37,560 nucleotides of DNA from Candidatus Neoruminococcus faecicola (GCA_904398325.1 CAJFPC010000035.1:1-37560); one strand, 5' to 3'. Positions 15,076-23,284 are shown, counted from the first letter of the stretch. Translations and numbers: made by a program. The notes: a model not told the origin generated them from the sequence alone.

Positions 15076-16974
15076 TCAATCCTCCTGCATCAGCTGGCAG
15101 ATCTGGTTGGAAAATTCCACCGGGTCCTCCAGCGGCATGCCCTCGATCAGCAGCGCCTGCTGGTACAGCAGCTGGGCGTAGATATCCACCTTTTTCCTGC
15201 CCTCCTCGCTGGCCATCAGGCGGCACAGGGTGTCAAACACCGGGTGGCCGGCGTTAAGCTCCATGACCAGCTTGGCCTTCACCGGGCTGTCGCCCGGCAT
15301 GGCGTTGAGCACCTTTTCCATCTCCAGGGAAAGGGCCCCCTCGGTGGAAAGGCAGACCGGATGGCTCTTCAGCCGGCCGGAAAGCTTCACCTCCGCCACC
15401 TTGCCCTCCAGGGCCTTCTGCATCTCCTCCAACAAGTCCTTATGCTCCTCCGAAGCCTTTTTCAGCTCCTCCTGCTTGGCGTCGTCCTCCACGCCCAGAT
15501 CGCTGTCGGAAACGGAGCGGAACTCCTTATCGCCGTAATCCCGCATCATCTTGAGGGCAAACTCGTCAATGTCGTCGCTCAGGTAGAGGATCTCATACCC
15601 CTGATCCCGCAGCACCTCGGTCTGGGGCAGGTGGCTGGCCCGCTCGGCGTTTTCGGCGCAGGCGTAGTAGATATATTTCTGCCCCTCCTTCATGCGGCCG
15701 GCATATTCCGCCAGGGTAGTCAGCCCGCCCTCTTCCTGGGAGGAAGCAAAGAGCAGCAGATCCTGCAGCAGCTCCTTATGGGCGCCATAATCGGAATAAG
15801 CGCCGTATTTAAGCTGCAGGCCGAAATTCTTCCAGAACTTTTCATACGTTTCCCGGTCGTTGGCCAGCATGGATTTGAGCTCCGACTGGATCTTCTTTTC
15901 CAGCCGGCCGGCGATAAGCTTCAGCTGCCGGTCGTGCTGGAGCATCTCGCGGGAGATGTTAAGGCTCAGATCCTGGGAATCCACCAGCCCCTTGACAAAG
16001 CTGAAATAATCCGGCAGCAGGTCGGCGCAGCGCTCCATAATCAGCACGCCGCTGGCGTAAAGCTGCAGGCCCTTTTCATAATCCTTGGTGTAGTAGCCGT
16101 AGGGGGTGTGCGCCGGGATGAACAGCAGCGCCTGATAGGTGGCCGTGCCCTCGGTGCTGGAGCGGATGGTGCGCATGGGCGGCTCATAATCCATGAATTT
16201 CTCCCGGTAAAAGCTGTCCAGCTCCTCCTGGGTCACCTCCGAGGCGCTCTTGCGCCAGATGGGCACCATGCTGTTGAGGGTCTCCACCTCGGTGACGTCC
16301 TCAAACTCGTTCTCGGTGCCCTCTTTGAGCCGGTGCTTGGGCATGGGCATCCGGATGGGATAGCGGATATAATCGGAATATTTCTTCACCAGCTGCCGCA
16401 GGTACATCGGGTCGAGAAACTCGTCGTAGCGGTCCTCCTCGGTGTTCTCCTTGATGGTCAGGGTGATGGTGGTGCCGTGGCCGTCCTCCTTCTGGCAGGG
16501 CTCCACCGTATAGCCGTCGGCGCCGGAGGAGGTCCACTTCCAGGCCTCTTCGCTGCCGTAGGCGCGGCTGACCACCTCCACCGTGCTGCTGACCATAAAG
16601 GCAGAATAGAACCCCACGCCAAACTGGCCGATAATGTCGATGTTTTCGTTGCCCGGCTGCTCCTGCTTAAAGGCCAGGGAGCCGCTCTTGGCGATGACGC
16701 CCAGGTTGTTTTCCAATTCCTCCCTGGTCATGCCGCAGCCGTTATCCCGGATCACCAGCCTGCGGCCGGCCGCATCCGGCTCGATGGCGATGAAAAAGTC
16801 ATCCCGGTTTAAGCCGGTGTCCCCGCCGGTCAGCGCGTGATAATACAGCTTGTCGATGGCGTCGCTGGCGTTGGAGATCAGCTCCCGCAGGAAGATCTCC
16901 CGATGCGTGTAAATGGAGTTGACCATCAAATCCAACAGACGCTTGGATTCCGCTTTAAACTGTTTTTTTGCCAT
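15076..16974 (-). CDS. htpG: Chaperone HtpG (bacterial Hsp90)
   Basis: A 632-residue Hsp90, the usual bacterial length. The N-terminal ATPase motifs are present: FLRELISNASDAIDKL, VIRDNGCGMT and IGQFGVGFYSAFMV. The middle domain follows from about residue 230 with the catalytic loop arginine region, then the C-terminal dimerisation domain. The second ATG (MAKKQFK) was chosen because GAGGG lies 9 bases before it; the first, two codons earlier, is only 3 bases from that site. A near-perfect CIRCE on its start point indicates HrcA control, unlike Bacillus subtilis, where htpG is outside the CIRCE regulon. Confidence 0.97.
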   Translation of the reverse strand: MAKKQFKAESKRLLDLMVNSIYTHREIFLRELISNASDAIDKLYYHALTGGDTGLNRDDFFIAIEPDAAGRRLVIRDNGCGMTREELENNLGVIAKSGSLAFKQEQPGNENIDIIGQFGVGFYSAFMVSSTVEVVSRAYGSEEAWKWTSSGADGYTVEPCQKEDGHGTTITLTIKENTEEDRYDEFLDPMYLRQLVKKYSDYIRYPIRMPMPKHRLKEGTENEFEDVTEVETLNSMVPIWRKSASEVTQEELDSFYREKFMDYEPPMRTIRSSTEGTATYQALLFIPAHTPYGYYTKDYEKGLQLYASGVLIMERCADLLPDYFSFVKGLVDSQDLSLNISREMLQHDRQLKLIAGRLEKKIQSELKSMLANDRETYEKFWKNFGLQLKYGAYSDYGAHKELLQDLLLFASSQEEGGLTTLAEYAGRMKEGQKYIYYACAENAERASHLPQTEVLRDQGYEILYLSDDIDEFALKMMRDYGDKEFRSVSDSDLGVEDDAKQEELKKASEEHKDLLEEMQKALEGKVAEVKLSGRLKSHPVCLSTEGALSLEMEKVLNAMPGDSPVKAKLVMELNAGHPVFDTLCRLMASEEGRKKVDIYAQLLYQQALLIEGMPLEDPVEFSNQICQLMQED

Positions 16975-17022
16975 AATCATGTTCCCTCTTTTTATCGTCT
17001 AGCCCGAAGGTTATCAAAAATA

Positions 17023-17082
17023 TTAGCACTCTTATATCTTAAGTGCTAATACTACTATAACGCGCCCTGCCCGGAAAATCAA
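17023..17082 (-). promoter_or_regulatory. htpG promoter with CIRCE operator
   Basis: Minus-strand TTGATT (17077-17082), 17 bases, TATAGT (17054-17059). Immediately downstream, on the start point, lies TTAGCACTC-N9-AAGTGCTAA (17023-17049), a CIRCE element with one mismatch in 18 arm positions. Confidence 0.9.
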
Positions 17083-17123
17083 GCCCCTTTTGGTGAAAAA
17101 TGCTGAAAATTTCACTTCACTGC

Positions 17124-17153
17124 AAAAAAACGGCCCCCCAAAAGGGGAGCCGG
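17124..17153 (-). terminator. Terminator of the iclR gene
   Basis: Minus-strand CGGCTCCCC-TTTT-GGGGGGCCG followed by seven T residues, 6 bases after the iclR stop. Confidence 0.85.
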
Positions 17154-17158
17154 GAAAT

Positions 17159-17929
17159 TTACAGTTCCATCCTCCAGCTGGAAGCGCTGGTCAGCCGTTC
17201 CAGGCGCGCCTTAGCCTCCAAAAGGCGGCGGCGGATCGCCTCCACCCGCTCCGGCGTCTGCCGGAACACCGGCAGGCTGACGCTGACCGAGCAGACAGGC
17301 CGTTCCCCCGGGCGGCCGACGGCCACCGCATAGCAGCAGATCATCTCGCTGCTCTCCTCCTGTTCCGCGGCGATGCCGGTGCGGCGTACCTCCTCCAGCT
17401 GGGCCTCCAGCTTGTCAAAATCTGTCACCGTCTGCGCCGTAAGAGGCTCCAGCCCCCGGGGATAGAGCGCCCGCAGCTGACCGGCAGGCAGGGCGGCCAG
17501 CATCGCCTTGCCCAGGGCGGTGGCATAAGCCGGCAGCCGCTTGCCCACGAAAGAAGCCATCCGGATGGGCTGCGGCGCATCTATTTTGATGAGATAAAGC
17601 ACCTCGCCCCCTTCCAGGATGCCCATCTGGCAGATTTCGCCGCAATCCTCCACAACGGAGCGCATCTCCCCCCGCAGCAGGGTGAGAAAATCCGCCTGTT
17701 CCAGATAAGCGCTGCCCACCGAGAAGGCCGATATCCCCAGGGAATACCGGTCCGTCGCCGGGTCCAGGTGCAGAAAACGCCGCTGGGCCATGGTGTGCAG
17801 CACCGCAAACACCGTGCTCTTGGAGGCGCCGATGCCTGCCGCAATCTCCGTCAGGGTGCAGGGGGCCTCCTGCTTGGAGAGAAATTCCAGAATATCCAGC
17901 ACCCGCTGGGTGGGGGCGTGTTCCTTCAT
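17159..17929 (-). CDS. IclR-family transcriptional regulator
   Basis: A 256-residue regulator. The winged helix-turn-helix spans about residues 7-70 (RVLDILEFLS, then TLTEIAAGIGASKSTVFAVL, wing near RYSLGISAF). The effector-binding GAF-like domain follows, with ALGKAMLAALP and the Cys/Ser-rich pocket SEMICCYAVAVG and CSVSVSLP. GAAGGAGGAA precedes the ATG. It is divergent from a DapA-superfamily lyase whose promoter it probably controls; the family commonly regulates a neighbouring catabolic operon and responds to its substrate. The promoters face each other over a palindrome. Confidence 0.93.
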   Translation of the reverse strand: MKEHAPTQRVLDILEFLSKQEAPCTLTEIAAGIGASKSTVFAVLHTMAQRRFLHLDPATDRYSLGISAFSVGSAYLEQADFLTLLRGEMRSVVEDCGEICQMGILEGGEVLYLIKIDAPQPIRMASFVGKRLPAYATALGKAMLAALPAGQLRALYPRGLEPLTAQTVTDFDKLEAQLEEVRRTGIAAEQEESSEMICCYAVAVGRPGERPVCSVSVSLPVFRQTPERVEAIRRRLLEAKARLERLTSASSWRMEL

Positions 17930-17944
17930 GCCGCTTCCTCCTTC

Positions 17945-17973
17945 TTGACAGGGAGCATCTCATTTGCTATACT
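17945..17973 (+). promoter_or_regulatory. Promoter of the DapA-superfamily gene
   Basis: TTGACA (6 of 6), 17-base spacer, TATACT (5 of 6). Predicted start near 17980, giving a 74-base leader before the ATG. Confidence 0.88.
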
Positions 17974-17990
17974 TTGTTTGGTAAAACAAA
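17973..17990. promoter_or_regulatory. Candidate IclR operator
   Basis: A perfect inverted repeat TTTGTTT-GGTA-AAACAAA between the two opposing -10 boxes, followed by a smaller one, TTCG-ATATTA-CGAA (17996-18009). Position on both predicted start points suggests joint control of both genes. Confidence 0.65.
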
Positions 17991-18008
17991 TTTTGTTCGA
18001 TATTACGA

Positions 18009-18037
18009 ATTATAGCAGGCGTTCCCGCCTCTGTCAA
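18009..18037 (-). promoter_or_regulatory. Promoter of the iclR gene
   Basis: Minus-strand TTGACA, 17 bases, TATAAT: a full consensus match. It points toward the opposing promoter, so the two transcripts would overlap at their 5' ends (about 17980-18002). Confidence 0.88.
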
Positions 18038-18053
18038 GAAAGGATGAAGCATC

Positions 18054-18950
18054 ATGAAGTCGGAATTCCTCACCCCGGTCGTCACCATCTTAGATGAAAA
18101 CGGCCGCATCGACGAAAAGGGCAACTGCGCGGTCTACGACCATTTGATCGCCGGCGGCGTGGACGGCATCGTCGTCATGGGCAGCACCGGCGAATTTTTC
18201 GCCCTGCCGATGGAAGAAAAGAAAAAGCTGGCCTCCCTGGCGGTGCGGCATATCGCCGGCCGGACCCGGGTGCTCATCGGCACCGGCTGCATGACGGTGG
18301 AGGAGACCGTCGAGCTTTCCAACTTCGCCCATGGGGAGGGCGCCGACGGGGTGATGATCGTCAGCCCCTACTATTTCTCCTTAAGCGAGGCGAGCATCCT
18401 GGAGTTCTACGACCGGGTGGCCGGCGCCGTCAGCGCGGATATTTACATCTACAATTTCCCCGACCGCACCGGTTATGACGTTTCCCCCGCCATCACGCTT
18501 CAGCTGGCCCGCCGCCACAAAAACATCGTCGGCTACAAGGATACCGTCAACCAGCTGGGCCATACCCGCGCCCTGATCGAGACCATGCGCCCGGAATTCC
18601 CGGATTTTGTCATCTACTCCGGCTACGACGAGAACCTGGCCCATGTGGCCCTGGCCGGCGGCGACGGCTGCATCGGCGGGCTGAGCAACCTGGCTCCCCG
18701 GCTGTGCGCTGATTTTTCCGCCGCCATCCGCCGGGAGGATTTTGCCGCCTGCGCCCAGCTGCAGAAAAAAATCGACGGCCTGATGGAGCTTTATGACATC
18801 GGCACCCCCTTCATCCCTATTATGAAGCGGGCCATGCAGCTGGCAGGGCTGCCCATCAGCGACCGCTGCACGCCGCCTTTCTTAACCGCAACGCTGGAGC
18901 AGGAAGCGCGCATCCGCCAGGTGATGGAGCGTGCCGGGCTGCTTGGCTGA
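18054..18950 (+). CDS. DapA/NanA-superfamily aldolase or lyase
   Basis: A 298-residue class I lyase of the dihydrodipicolinate synthase superfamily: GSTGEF substrate loop (about residues 44-49), the tyrosine of YIYNFPDRTGYDV, and the Schiff-base lysine in VGYKDTVNQ. The nearby arginine of the YNxPxRTG loop, used by true DapA to bind the aspartate semialdehyde carboxylate, is kept. Because the gene is divergent from an IclR regulator rather than with lysine genes, a catabolic role (sugar-acid or sialic-acid-like substrate) is as likely as lysine synthesis. The start follows AAAGGATG. A terminator ends the single-gene transcript. Confidence 0.88.
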   Translation: MKSEFLTPVVTILDENGRIDEKGNCAVYDHLIAGGVDGIVVMGSTGEFFALPMEEKKKLASLAVRHIAGRTRVLIGTGCMTVEETVELSNFAHGEGADGVMIVSPYYFSLSEASILEFYDRVAGAVSADIYIYNFPDRTGYDVSPAITLQLARRHKNIVGYKDTVNQLGHTRALIETMRPEFPDFVIYSGYDENLAHVALAGGDGCIGGLSNLAPRLCADFSAAIRREDFAACAQLQKKIDGLMELYDIGTPFIPIMKRAMQLAGLPISDRCTPPFLTATLEQEARIRQVMERAGLLG

Positions 18951-18964
18951 CCGCACATCAAATC

Positions 18965-18996
18965 AAAAGCCGGGAATTTCCCGGCTTTTTGTTTTT
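18965..18996 (+). terminator. Terminator after the DapA-superfamily gene
   Basis: Palindromic stem AAAAGCCGGGAA with its complement, then TTTTTGTTTTT. Confidence 0.9.
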
Positions 18997-19043
18997 GTCC
19001 GGCCGGAAAAGGCGCATTTCCCGCGATTTTTTCTCAAAATCAA

Positions 19044-19071
19044 TTGCACCTTTGTCCGTTTCGGATATAAT
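19044..19071 (+). promoter_or_regulatory. Promoter of the TRIC-family gene
   Basis: TTGCAC, 16 bases, TATAAT; 36 bases before the start codon. Confidence 0.7.
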
Positions 19072-19107
19072 AAAAAGAGAAGCCACCCACAGGGAAGGAG
19101 GCACCCT

Positions 19108-19767
19108 ATGACCGCCAACACCATCATCCTGATCCTGGAGCTGATCGGCACCGTCGCCTTTGCGCTCTCCGGCGCTTTTGTGGCGATGGAGCGCCAGCTG
19201 GACTATTTCGGCATTGTGGTGCTGGCCGTCACCACCGCGGTGGGCGGCGGCATCCTGCGGGACCTGATCCTGGGCAACACCCCGCCTGCGGCCTTCCGCT
19301 CCCCCATCTATGTGGTGGTGGCCTTTTTCACCGCGGCGGTAATTCTGGTGATGATGCACCGGCTGGGCAACTTTGTGACCAACGGCAAGGTGATGGCTTA
19401 TCTGAAATATCTCAACCTCTGTGACGCGGTGGGCCTGGGGATTTTCACCGTGGTGGGCATGAACACCGCTATCGTCACCGGCTATGGGGAGAATATGTTT
19501 CTGGCGGTATTCGTCGGGGTGATCACCGGCGTGGGCGGCGGCATGGTGCGGGATATCCTGGCGGGGCGCACCCCGCTGATCCTCCGGCGGGAAATTTACG
19601 CCCTGGCCGCCATCGCAGGCGGGATCGTCTACTACGCCCTGCAGCTTTTTATCCCGCAGATTGCCGGCATGCTGCTGGCCACCGCCTTTATCACCCTCAT
19701 CCGCATGGCATGCCTGTACTGGCAGGTCAACCTGCCCATTGCCGATTTTGAGGAAAAAGACAACTGA
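19108..19767 (+). CDS. TRIC/UPF0126-family cation channel-like membrane protein
   Basis: A 219-residue integral membrane protein with about seven helices in two repeated halves. Each half carries the glycine motif of the family: TTAVGGGILRDLILGNTPP (about residues 42-60) and ITGVGGGMVRDILAGRTP (about 140-157). Prokaryotic TRIC homologues form trimeric K+-permeable channels, and the YicG/YadS type is often linked with small-solute export; the substrate here is unknown. AAGGAGG sits 8 bases before the ATG. Longer frames to the left would run through the preceding terminator. Confidence 0.92.
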   Translation: MTANTIILILELIGTVAFALSGAFVAMERQLDYFGIVVLAVTTAVGGGILRDLILGNTPPAAFRSPIYVVVAFFTAAVILVMMHRLGNFVTNGKVMAYLKYLNLCDAVGLGIFTVVGMNTAIVTGYGENMFLAVFVGVITGVGGGMVRDILAGRTPLILRREIYALAAIAGGIVYYALQLFIPQIAGMLLATAFITLIRMACLYWQVNLPIADFEEKDN

Positions 19768-19776
19768 ATCCCTGCC

Positions 19777-19815
19777 AAAAAACAGCACCGGCCTCCGCTT
19801 GGGGGCCGGTGTTTT
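19777..19815. terminator. Bidirectional terminator (TRIC / ArsC-like)
   Basis: Stem CACCGGCC/GGCCGGTG with T4 on the plus strand and T6 on the minus strand, between converging transcripts. Confidence 0.85.
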
Positions 19816-19830
19816 ACTGCCTTGCATGAT

Positions 19831-20190
19831 TTATCCCAGCAGGGCTTCCTCCCATTTGGCGGGGGAAAAGCCCACCAGCACCTTCCCTTCCCCGATGAGC
19901 AGGGGGCGCTTGACCAGCATGCCGTTGGTGGCCAGCAGGGCGATCTGTTCCTCGTCCGTCATGTCGGGCAGGCGCTCGCTGAGCTTTTGGGAGCGGTAGA
20001 GCATGCCGCTGGTGTTAAAGAATTTCCGCACGCCAAGGCCGCTTTGCGCAATCCAGCCGGCCAGCTCCTCCGCCGTGGGGTTCTCCTCCACGATGTGCCG
20101 GTCGGTGAAGGGGACGCCGTGCTCCTCCAGCCATTTTTTCGCCTTCTGGCAGGTGGAGCATTTGGGATATTCGATAAACAGGTAGCTCAT
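19831..20190 (-). CDS. ArsC/Spx-family protein with CxxC
   Basis: A 119-residue thioredoxin-fold protein. YPKCSTCQKAKKWLEEHG gives the CxxC redox pair (C11, C14), and NGMLVKRPLLIGEGKVLVGF the family's RPL segment. This layout suits the YffB/Spx-like branch often annotated as arsenate reductase; neither arsenic genes nor RNA polymerase-binding features can be shown. Its start overlaps the DUF4241 stop by 4 bases, and it closes a six-gene leftward operon. GGAGGAAG precedes the ATG. Confidence 0.88.
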   Translation of the reverse strand: MSYLFIEYPKCSTCQKAKKWLEEHGVPFTDRHIVEENPTAEELAGWIAQSGLGVRKFFNTSGMLYRSQKLSERLPDMTDEEQIALLATNGMLVKRPLLIGEGKVLVGFSPAKWEEALLG

Positions 20191-20885
20191 TCTTCTTCCT
20201 CCATTTCTGATAACACCGACGGATAGATGAACACTGCCACGGCGCAGCAGATGCTGCGGGCGCTGTCCAGCCCGAAATAGACCGGGTAATACCCCTCCCC
20301 AAAGCCGCTGGCAAAGAGCACCGCATTGCCCCTTCCGCCGGGGATGCGCCAGTTGAGCCAGTCGCCGCCCGGGCGCTGATGGGCCGGGGCACGCTGATAG
20401 CTGCGCTCAAAAAGCGGGGCAAAATACTCCTCGTAGAGCTTTTCCGGGTGATCGGTGCGCCAGCGCTCCATAGCGCGGCCCGCATCCTCCTCCAGGCTGG
20501 CGTCGCAGAAGCAGGCCAGGCCGGAATCCACCGGGAAGCCGAACACCTCCCCCTCCTCCAGCATGCCGGGCTCCTCCCCCGGGCGCATGGCCAGCTGGTA
20601 GCGCACCGCCTTTTTGCGGGAAAACTCCACCCGTGCCGCCATCAGGCAAGGGCCCAGCTGCGGCTGTTGGGCGACGCTGACCGTCACCGGAAACACCCCC
20701 TTTGGCAGCTGCGGCGCAAAGGGCGGGATCTGCCGCCCCGGCCAGCCCAGCGTCCCCAGCGGGTCGCAGGCGATCAGCTTGCCGGTGGGCAGGCTCAATT
20801 CCCCCAATGGCAGCGTAAAATACGCCGGGTTGGTGAAAAATTCGTTCAAATCCCCTTCCGGGTTCAGTTTTTCCAGCAGCTTCAC
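20187..20885 (-). CDS. DUF4241 domain protein
   Basis: A 232-residue soluble protein with the DUF4241 layout: GKLIACDPLG near the start, GVFPVTVSVAQ, a central FGFPVDSGLACFCDAS, then DWLNWRIPGGRGNAVLFASG and GEGYYPVYFGLDSA. The family is of unknown function. The start is GTG with GAGGAGG upstream; no ATG fits. It sits 12 bases after the unrecognised 415-residue gene. Confidence 0.85.
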   Translation of the reverse strand: MKLLEKLNPEGDLNEFFTNPAYFTLPLGELSLPTGKLIACDPLGTLGWPGRQIPPFAPQLPKGVFPVTVSVAQQPQLGPCLMAARVEFSRKKAVRYQLAMRPGEEPGMLEEGEVFGFPVDSGLACFCDASLEEDAGRAMERWRTDHPEKLYEEYFAPLFERSYQRAPAHQRPGGDWLNWRIPGGRGNAVLFASGFGEGYYPVYFGLDSARSICCAVAVFIYPSVLSEMEEEE

Positions 20886-20897
20886 AACCCTGCCTCC

Positions 20898-22145
20898 TCA
20901 GTTTTCCTCCAGGCCGATGGTGCGCACCGGCAGCTGGTAGCAGCGGATTTCTTTTAACAGGCCGATGGCCCATTTCTCTTCAGAGGGATTCTCATAGGCG
21001 ATGACCACCAGGTTCATCTGGTTTTCCCCGATGATCTGGGCGGCAATGCGTCCGCCGGCCAGGTCATCCCCAAAAAAGACCGACGCCTTGCACACCCCCT
21101 TGCCCACATCGAAGGTGATGCTGTCCCGCACGTCGTCCCGGCGCATCAGGTCCTGGTCGAACTGGGGCTTCTGGGCGTAGAGGTAGGAATAGATCTCGAT
21201 GTGGTGCCAGTTATGCTCCAGCCCGTCATAAAAGACATGGCCCGCCGGTTCGGGGCGGAATTTTTCCAGATAGCTGCCGGGGATCTGCACCACCATATTG
21301 CCGAAGCGGTGGCTCACCCGCCTTTTGCGGTAGCCGATCTCGTCAAACAGCTGATAATCCGGCAGATGCTCCAACGGCACCGGCTGGCGGCCATCCAGCC
21401 TGCAGAGCAGCAGATAATCCTGCTTGGGAAAAGGCAGCGCCGGGTCGCAGGCGGCGGCCCGCTCCAGCAGATCCAGAATGGCGCCGTTGACGCGCGCATC
21501 CTCCCCGCTGCGGCGGGAGAACATGAAGCAGCACTCCTCCCACATCAGGTTCAGCGCATTGTTGCGATAAAACCGGCCGTCCTGCTGCCGGTCGTGCCAG
21601 AGGAAGAATTCCCTGGCAAAGGGGACAATCCCCTCGCTTTTGACCCAGTCCAGCAGGAAATCCACATAATACCGCCCCATAGGGGTAATGACCGTACCCG
21701 GCACCTCGCAGGGGGAATACCCCTCCGCCGACCAGCAGATGTGCAGGCTCACCGGGTCGTTTTTATGCAGCTCCAACAGCTCCAATAGCTGCCACAGCCA
21801 GCTGTAAAAGCAATCCTGCAGCGCCTCAAAGTCCTGCTCTTCCACATAGCCGCCTTCATCCAGGATCTCGGCCCACAGCCCGCTGCGGTCCTCCAATTCC
21901 TCGATGAAATCCACCGCCGCCGCATGAAAGCCCGGCCCCGCCAGGCTGCTGTCGCAGCCGCCCCGCACGGCGTCCCGCTCCACCAGAAAATCCAGTCTCC
22001 CATGCCGGCAGAATTCCACGCTGCCGCTTTCGCCGTCCCATTCCAGGGGATAGCCCTTTTCCCGGGCCAGGGCGGTGATGCAGCTTAAAAAATTGGTCTC
22101 GTCCAGCCCCTCCCGGCGCATCTCAAACTGTAAGCGGATACTCAT
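20898..22145 (-). CDS. Unrecognised 415-residue protein
   Basis: I do not recognise this family. The protein is soluble, acidic and Trp/Tyr-rich, without signal peptide or membrane helix. Residues 1-110 resemble a two-layer alpha/beta unit (SIRLQFEMRREG, RHGRLDFLVE). A middle part of about residues 110-225 is helical (SWLWQLLELLEL, FFLWHDRQQDGRFYRNNALN, WEECCFMFS). The last 130 residues (VVQIPGSYLEKF, HVFYDGLEHNWHHIEIYSYL, SITFDVGKGVCKASVFFGDD) look like a separate beta-rich domain. It overlaps the DUF1904 stop by 4 bases, so it is coupled to that gene, and precedes DUF4241. Confidence 0.8.
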   Translation of the reverse strand: MSIRLQFEMRREGLDETNFLSCITALAREKGYPLEWDGESGSVEFCRHGRLDFLVERDAVRGGCDSSLAGPGFHAAAVDFIEELEDRSGLWAEILDEGGYVEEQDFEALQDCFYSWLWQLLELLELHKNDPVSLHICWSAEGYSPCEVPGTVITPMGRYYVDFLLDWVKSEGIVPFAREFFLWHDRQQDGRFYRNNALNLMWEECCFMFSRRSGEDARVNGAILDLLERAAACDPALPFPKQDYLLLCRLDGRQPVPLEHLPDYQLFDEIGYRKRRVSHRFGNMVVQIPGSYLEKFRPEPAGHVFYDGLEHNWHHIEIYSYLYAQKPQFDQDLMRRDDVRDSITFDVGKGVCKASVFFGDDLAGGRIAAQIIGENQMNLVVIAYENPSEEKWAIGLLKEIRCYQLPVRTIGLEEN

Positions 22146-22477
22146 TCACTGCGTCCTTCCGGTTCCATTTCATAATAGCCTTCCTTTTCAAACAGGTGGA
22201 AGGAAACCTGCACCATCGGGCAGCCCTCCTGCAGAAAAATGCGGGAGATGGCGCGGGCGGTTGCCTCCCGCACCGGGGCGGGCCGCTCGAACCACCACAC
22301 CTGCACCACCGGATAGTGAGGCGCCGCCCCCTGGGCCGTATAAAACTGCGACGGGCAGTATTCCAGGGTCAGCCAATCCTCCGGGCAGCCGATAATTTCG
22401 CTCAGCTGCCGAATCATCGGCCGGCAGATGCGGTCCATCATTTCCGGCGTGGTCCCCTTGATCATAATCTGCGGCAT
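22142..22477 (-). CDS. DUF1904 domain protein
   Basis: A 111-residue protein similar to tautomerase-like small proteins. DUF1904 markers: opening MPQIMIKGTTPEMMDRIC, then CPEDWLTLEYCPSQF, YPVVQVWWFERP and the end YYEMEPEG. Proline 2 would be the N-terminal nucleophile if it is a 4-OT-like tautomerase, which the sequence permits but does not prove. GGAAAGGAAG precedes the ATG. Middle of the six-gene operon. Confidence 0.85.
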   Translation of the reverse strand: MPQIMIKGTTPEMMDRICRPMIRQLSEIIGCPEDWLTLEYCPSQFYTAQGAAPHYPVVQVWWFERPAPVREATARAISRIFLQEGCPMVQVSFHLFEKEGYYEMEPEGRSE

Positions 22478-22524
22478 AATTTTTCTTCCTTTCCCCGGCA
22501 GCGGCCGGCAGTCTCATCCATTTT

Positions 22525-23262
22525 TCAGCGCAGAAAGACCATTTTCTCCCCGCTGGAATGTTCCGGCGAAAAGGTATACCCCTCCCACGCAAAAGCCTGC
22601 AGCTGATCCGGGCGCTCCAGCCGCTCCCGCAGCAAAAAGCGCGCCATCTCGCCCCGGGCCATTTTGGCCTCGGTGGCAAGGCAGAGCAGCCTGCCCCGGC
22701 GGCAGGTGAGGAATTCGCAGGTCACCAGCCGGTCCCCCGCGGCGAGGTAAGGCAAAAAGGTCTTGGCATACTCGGCAGAGGCCAGGTTGACGACCACCTG
22801 CCCCGGCCGAAACAGCGCCTCGTAGCAATCCCGCCCCCAAAAGCGGTAAAGGCTCTCTCCCTGCACCTTGAGCCGCGCCAGAAAATCCAGCCGGTAGGGT
22901 GCAATCTCATCCAGCGGGCGCAGCGGCCCATACAGGGCGCTGAGAATCCGCAGATGCTCCTGGGCGTACTGCAGCGTCCCGTCGTCCAGCGTCCCGGCGG
23001 ACAGATGCCCAAAGGCCAGCCCCCGGTAGCTGAGCGCGGCGGCGCCCGTCCTGGCTCCCTCATCAAAGCGCTGGTAATCGGCATAAGCCGCCAGTGCCAG
23101 CGCAGGGCCGGTGCGCAGCACGCTTTCCAGCTGCCAGGGGGCGTATTCCCGCAGCAGCGCCGCCAAACGGCCGGCCTTCTGCTGCCCGGCCGGCAAGGTG
23201 AGGGCCAGCCCTTCCCGCCGGGTGGGCTCGATGCGCTTGGCGGGGGAAAGCACTGCGATCAT
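22525..23262 (-). CDS. yaaA: YaaA family peroxide-stress protein
   Basis: A 245-residue YaaA (DUF328/UPF0246). Diagnostic features: the opening AVLSPAKRIEP, LYGPLRPLDEIAPYRLDF (about 115-132), YRFWGRDCYEAL and VVNLASAEYAKTF, and the basic end HSSGEKMVFLR. In Escherichia coli YaaA lowers free iron during peroxide stress and binds DNA. GGAGGAAG precedes the start. It follows the D-lactate dehydrogenase after 22 bases. Confidence 0.92.
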   Translation of the reverse strand: MIAVLSPAKRIEPTRREGLALTLPAGQQKAGRLAALLREYAPWQLESVLRTGPALALAAYADYQRFDEGARTGAAALSYRGLAFGHLSAGTLDDGTLQYAQEHLRILSALYGPLRPLDEIAPYRLDFLARLKVQGESLYRFWGRDCYEALFRPGQVVVNLASAEYAKTFLPYLAAGDRLVTCEFLTCRRGRLLCLATEAKMARGEMARFLLRERLERPDQLQAFAWEGYTFSPEHSSGEKMVFLR

Positions 23263-23284
23263 CCCGCTTCCTCCTCCGCTTCCA

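Noticed and set aside
14725-16812. A 695-codon plus-strand frame
   Set aside because: Antisense to htpG, whose Hsp90 motifs are unmistakable; the plus-strand product is a His/Leu/Gly-rich shadow.
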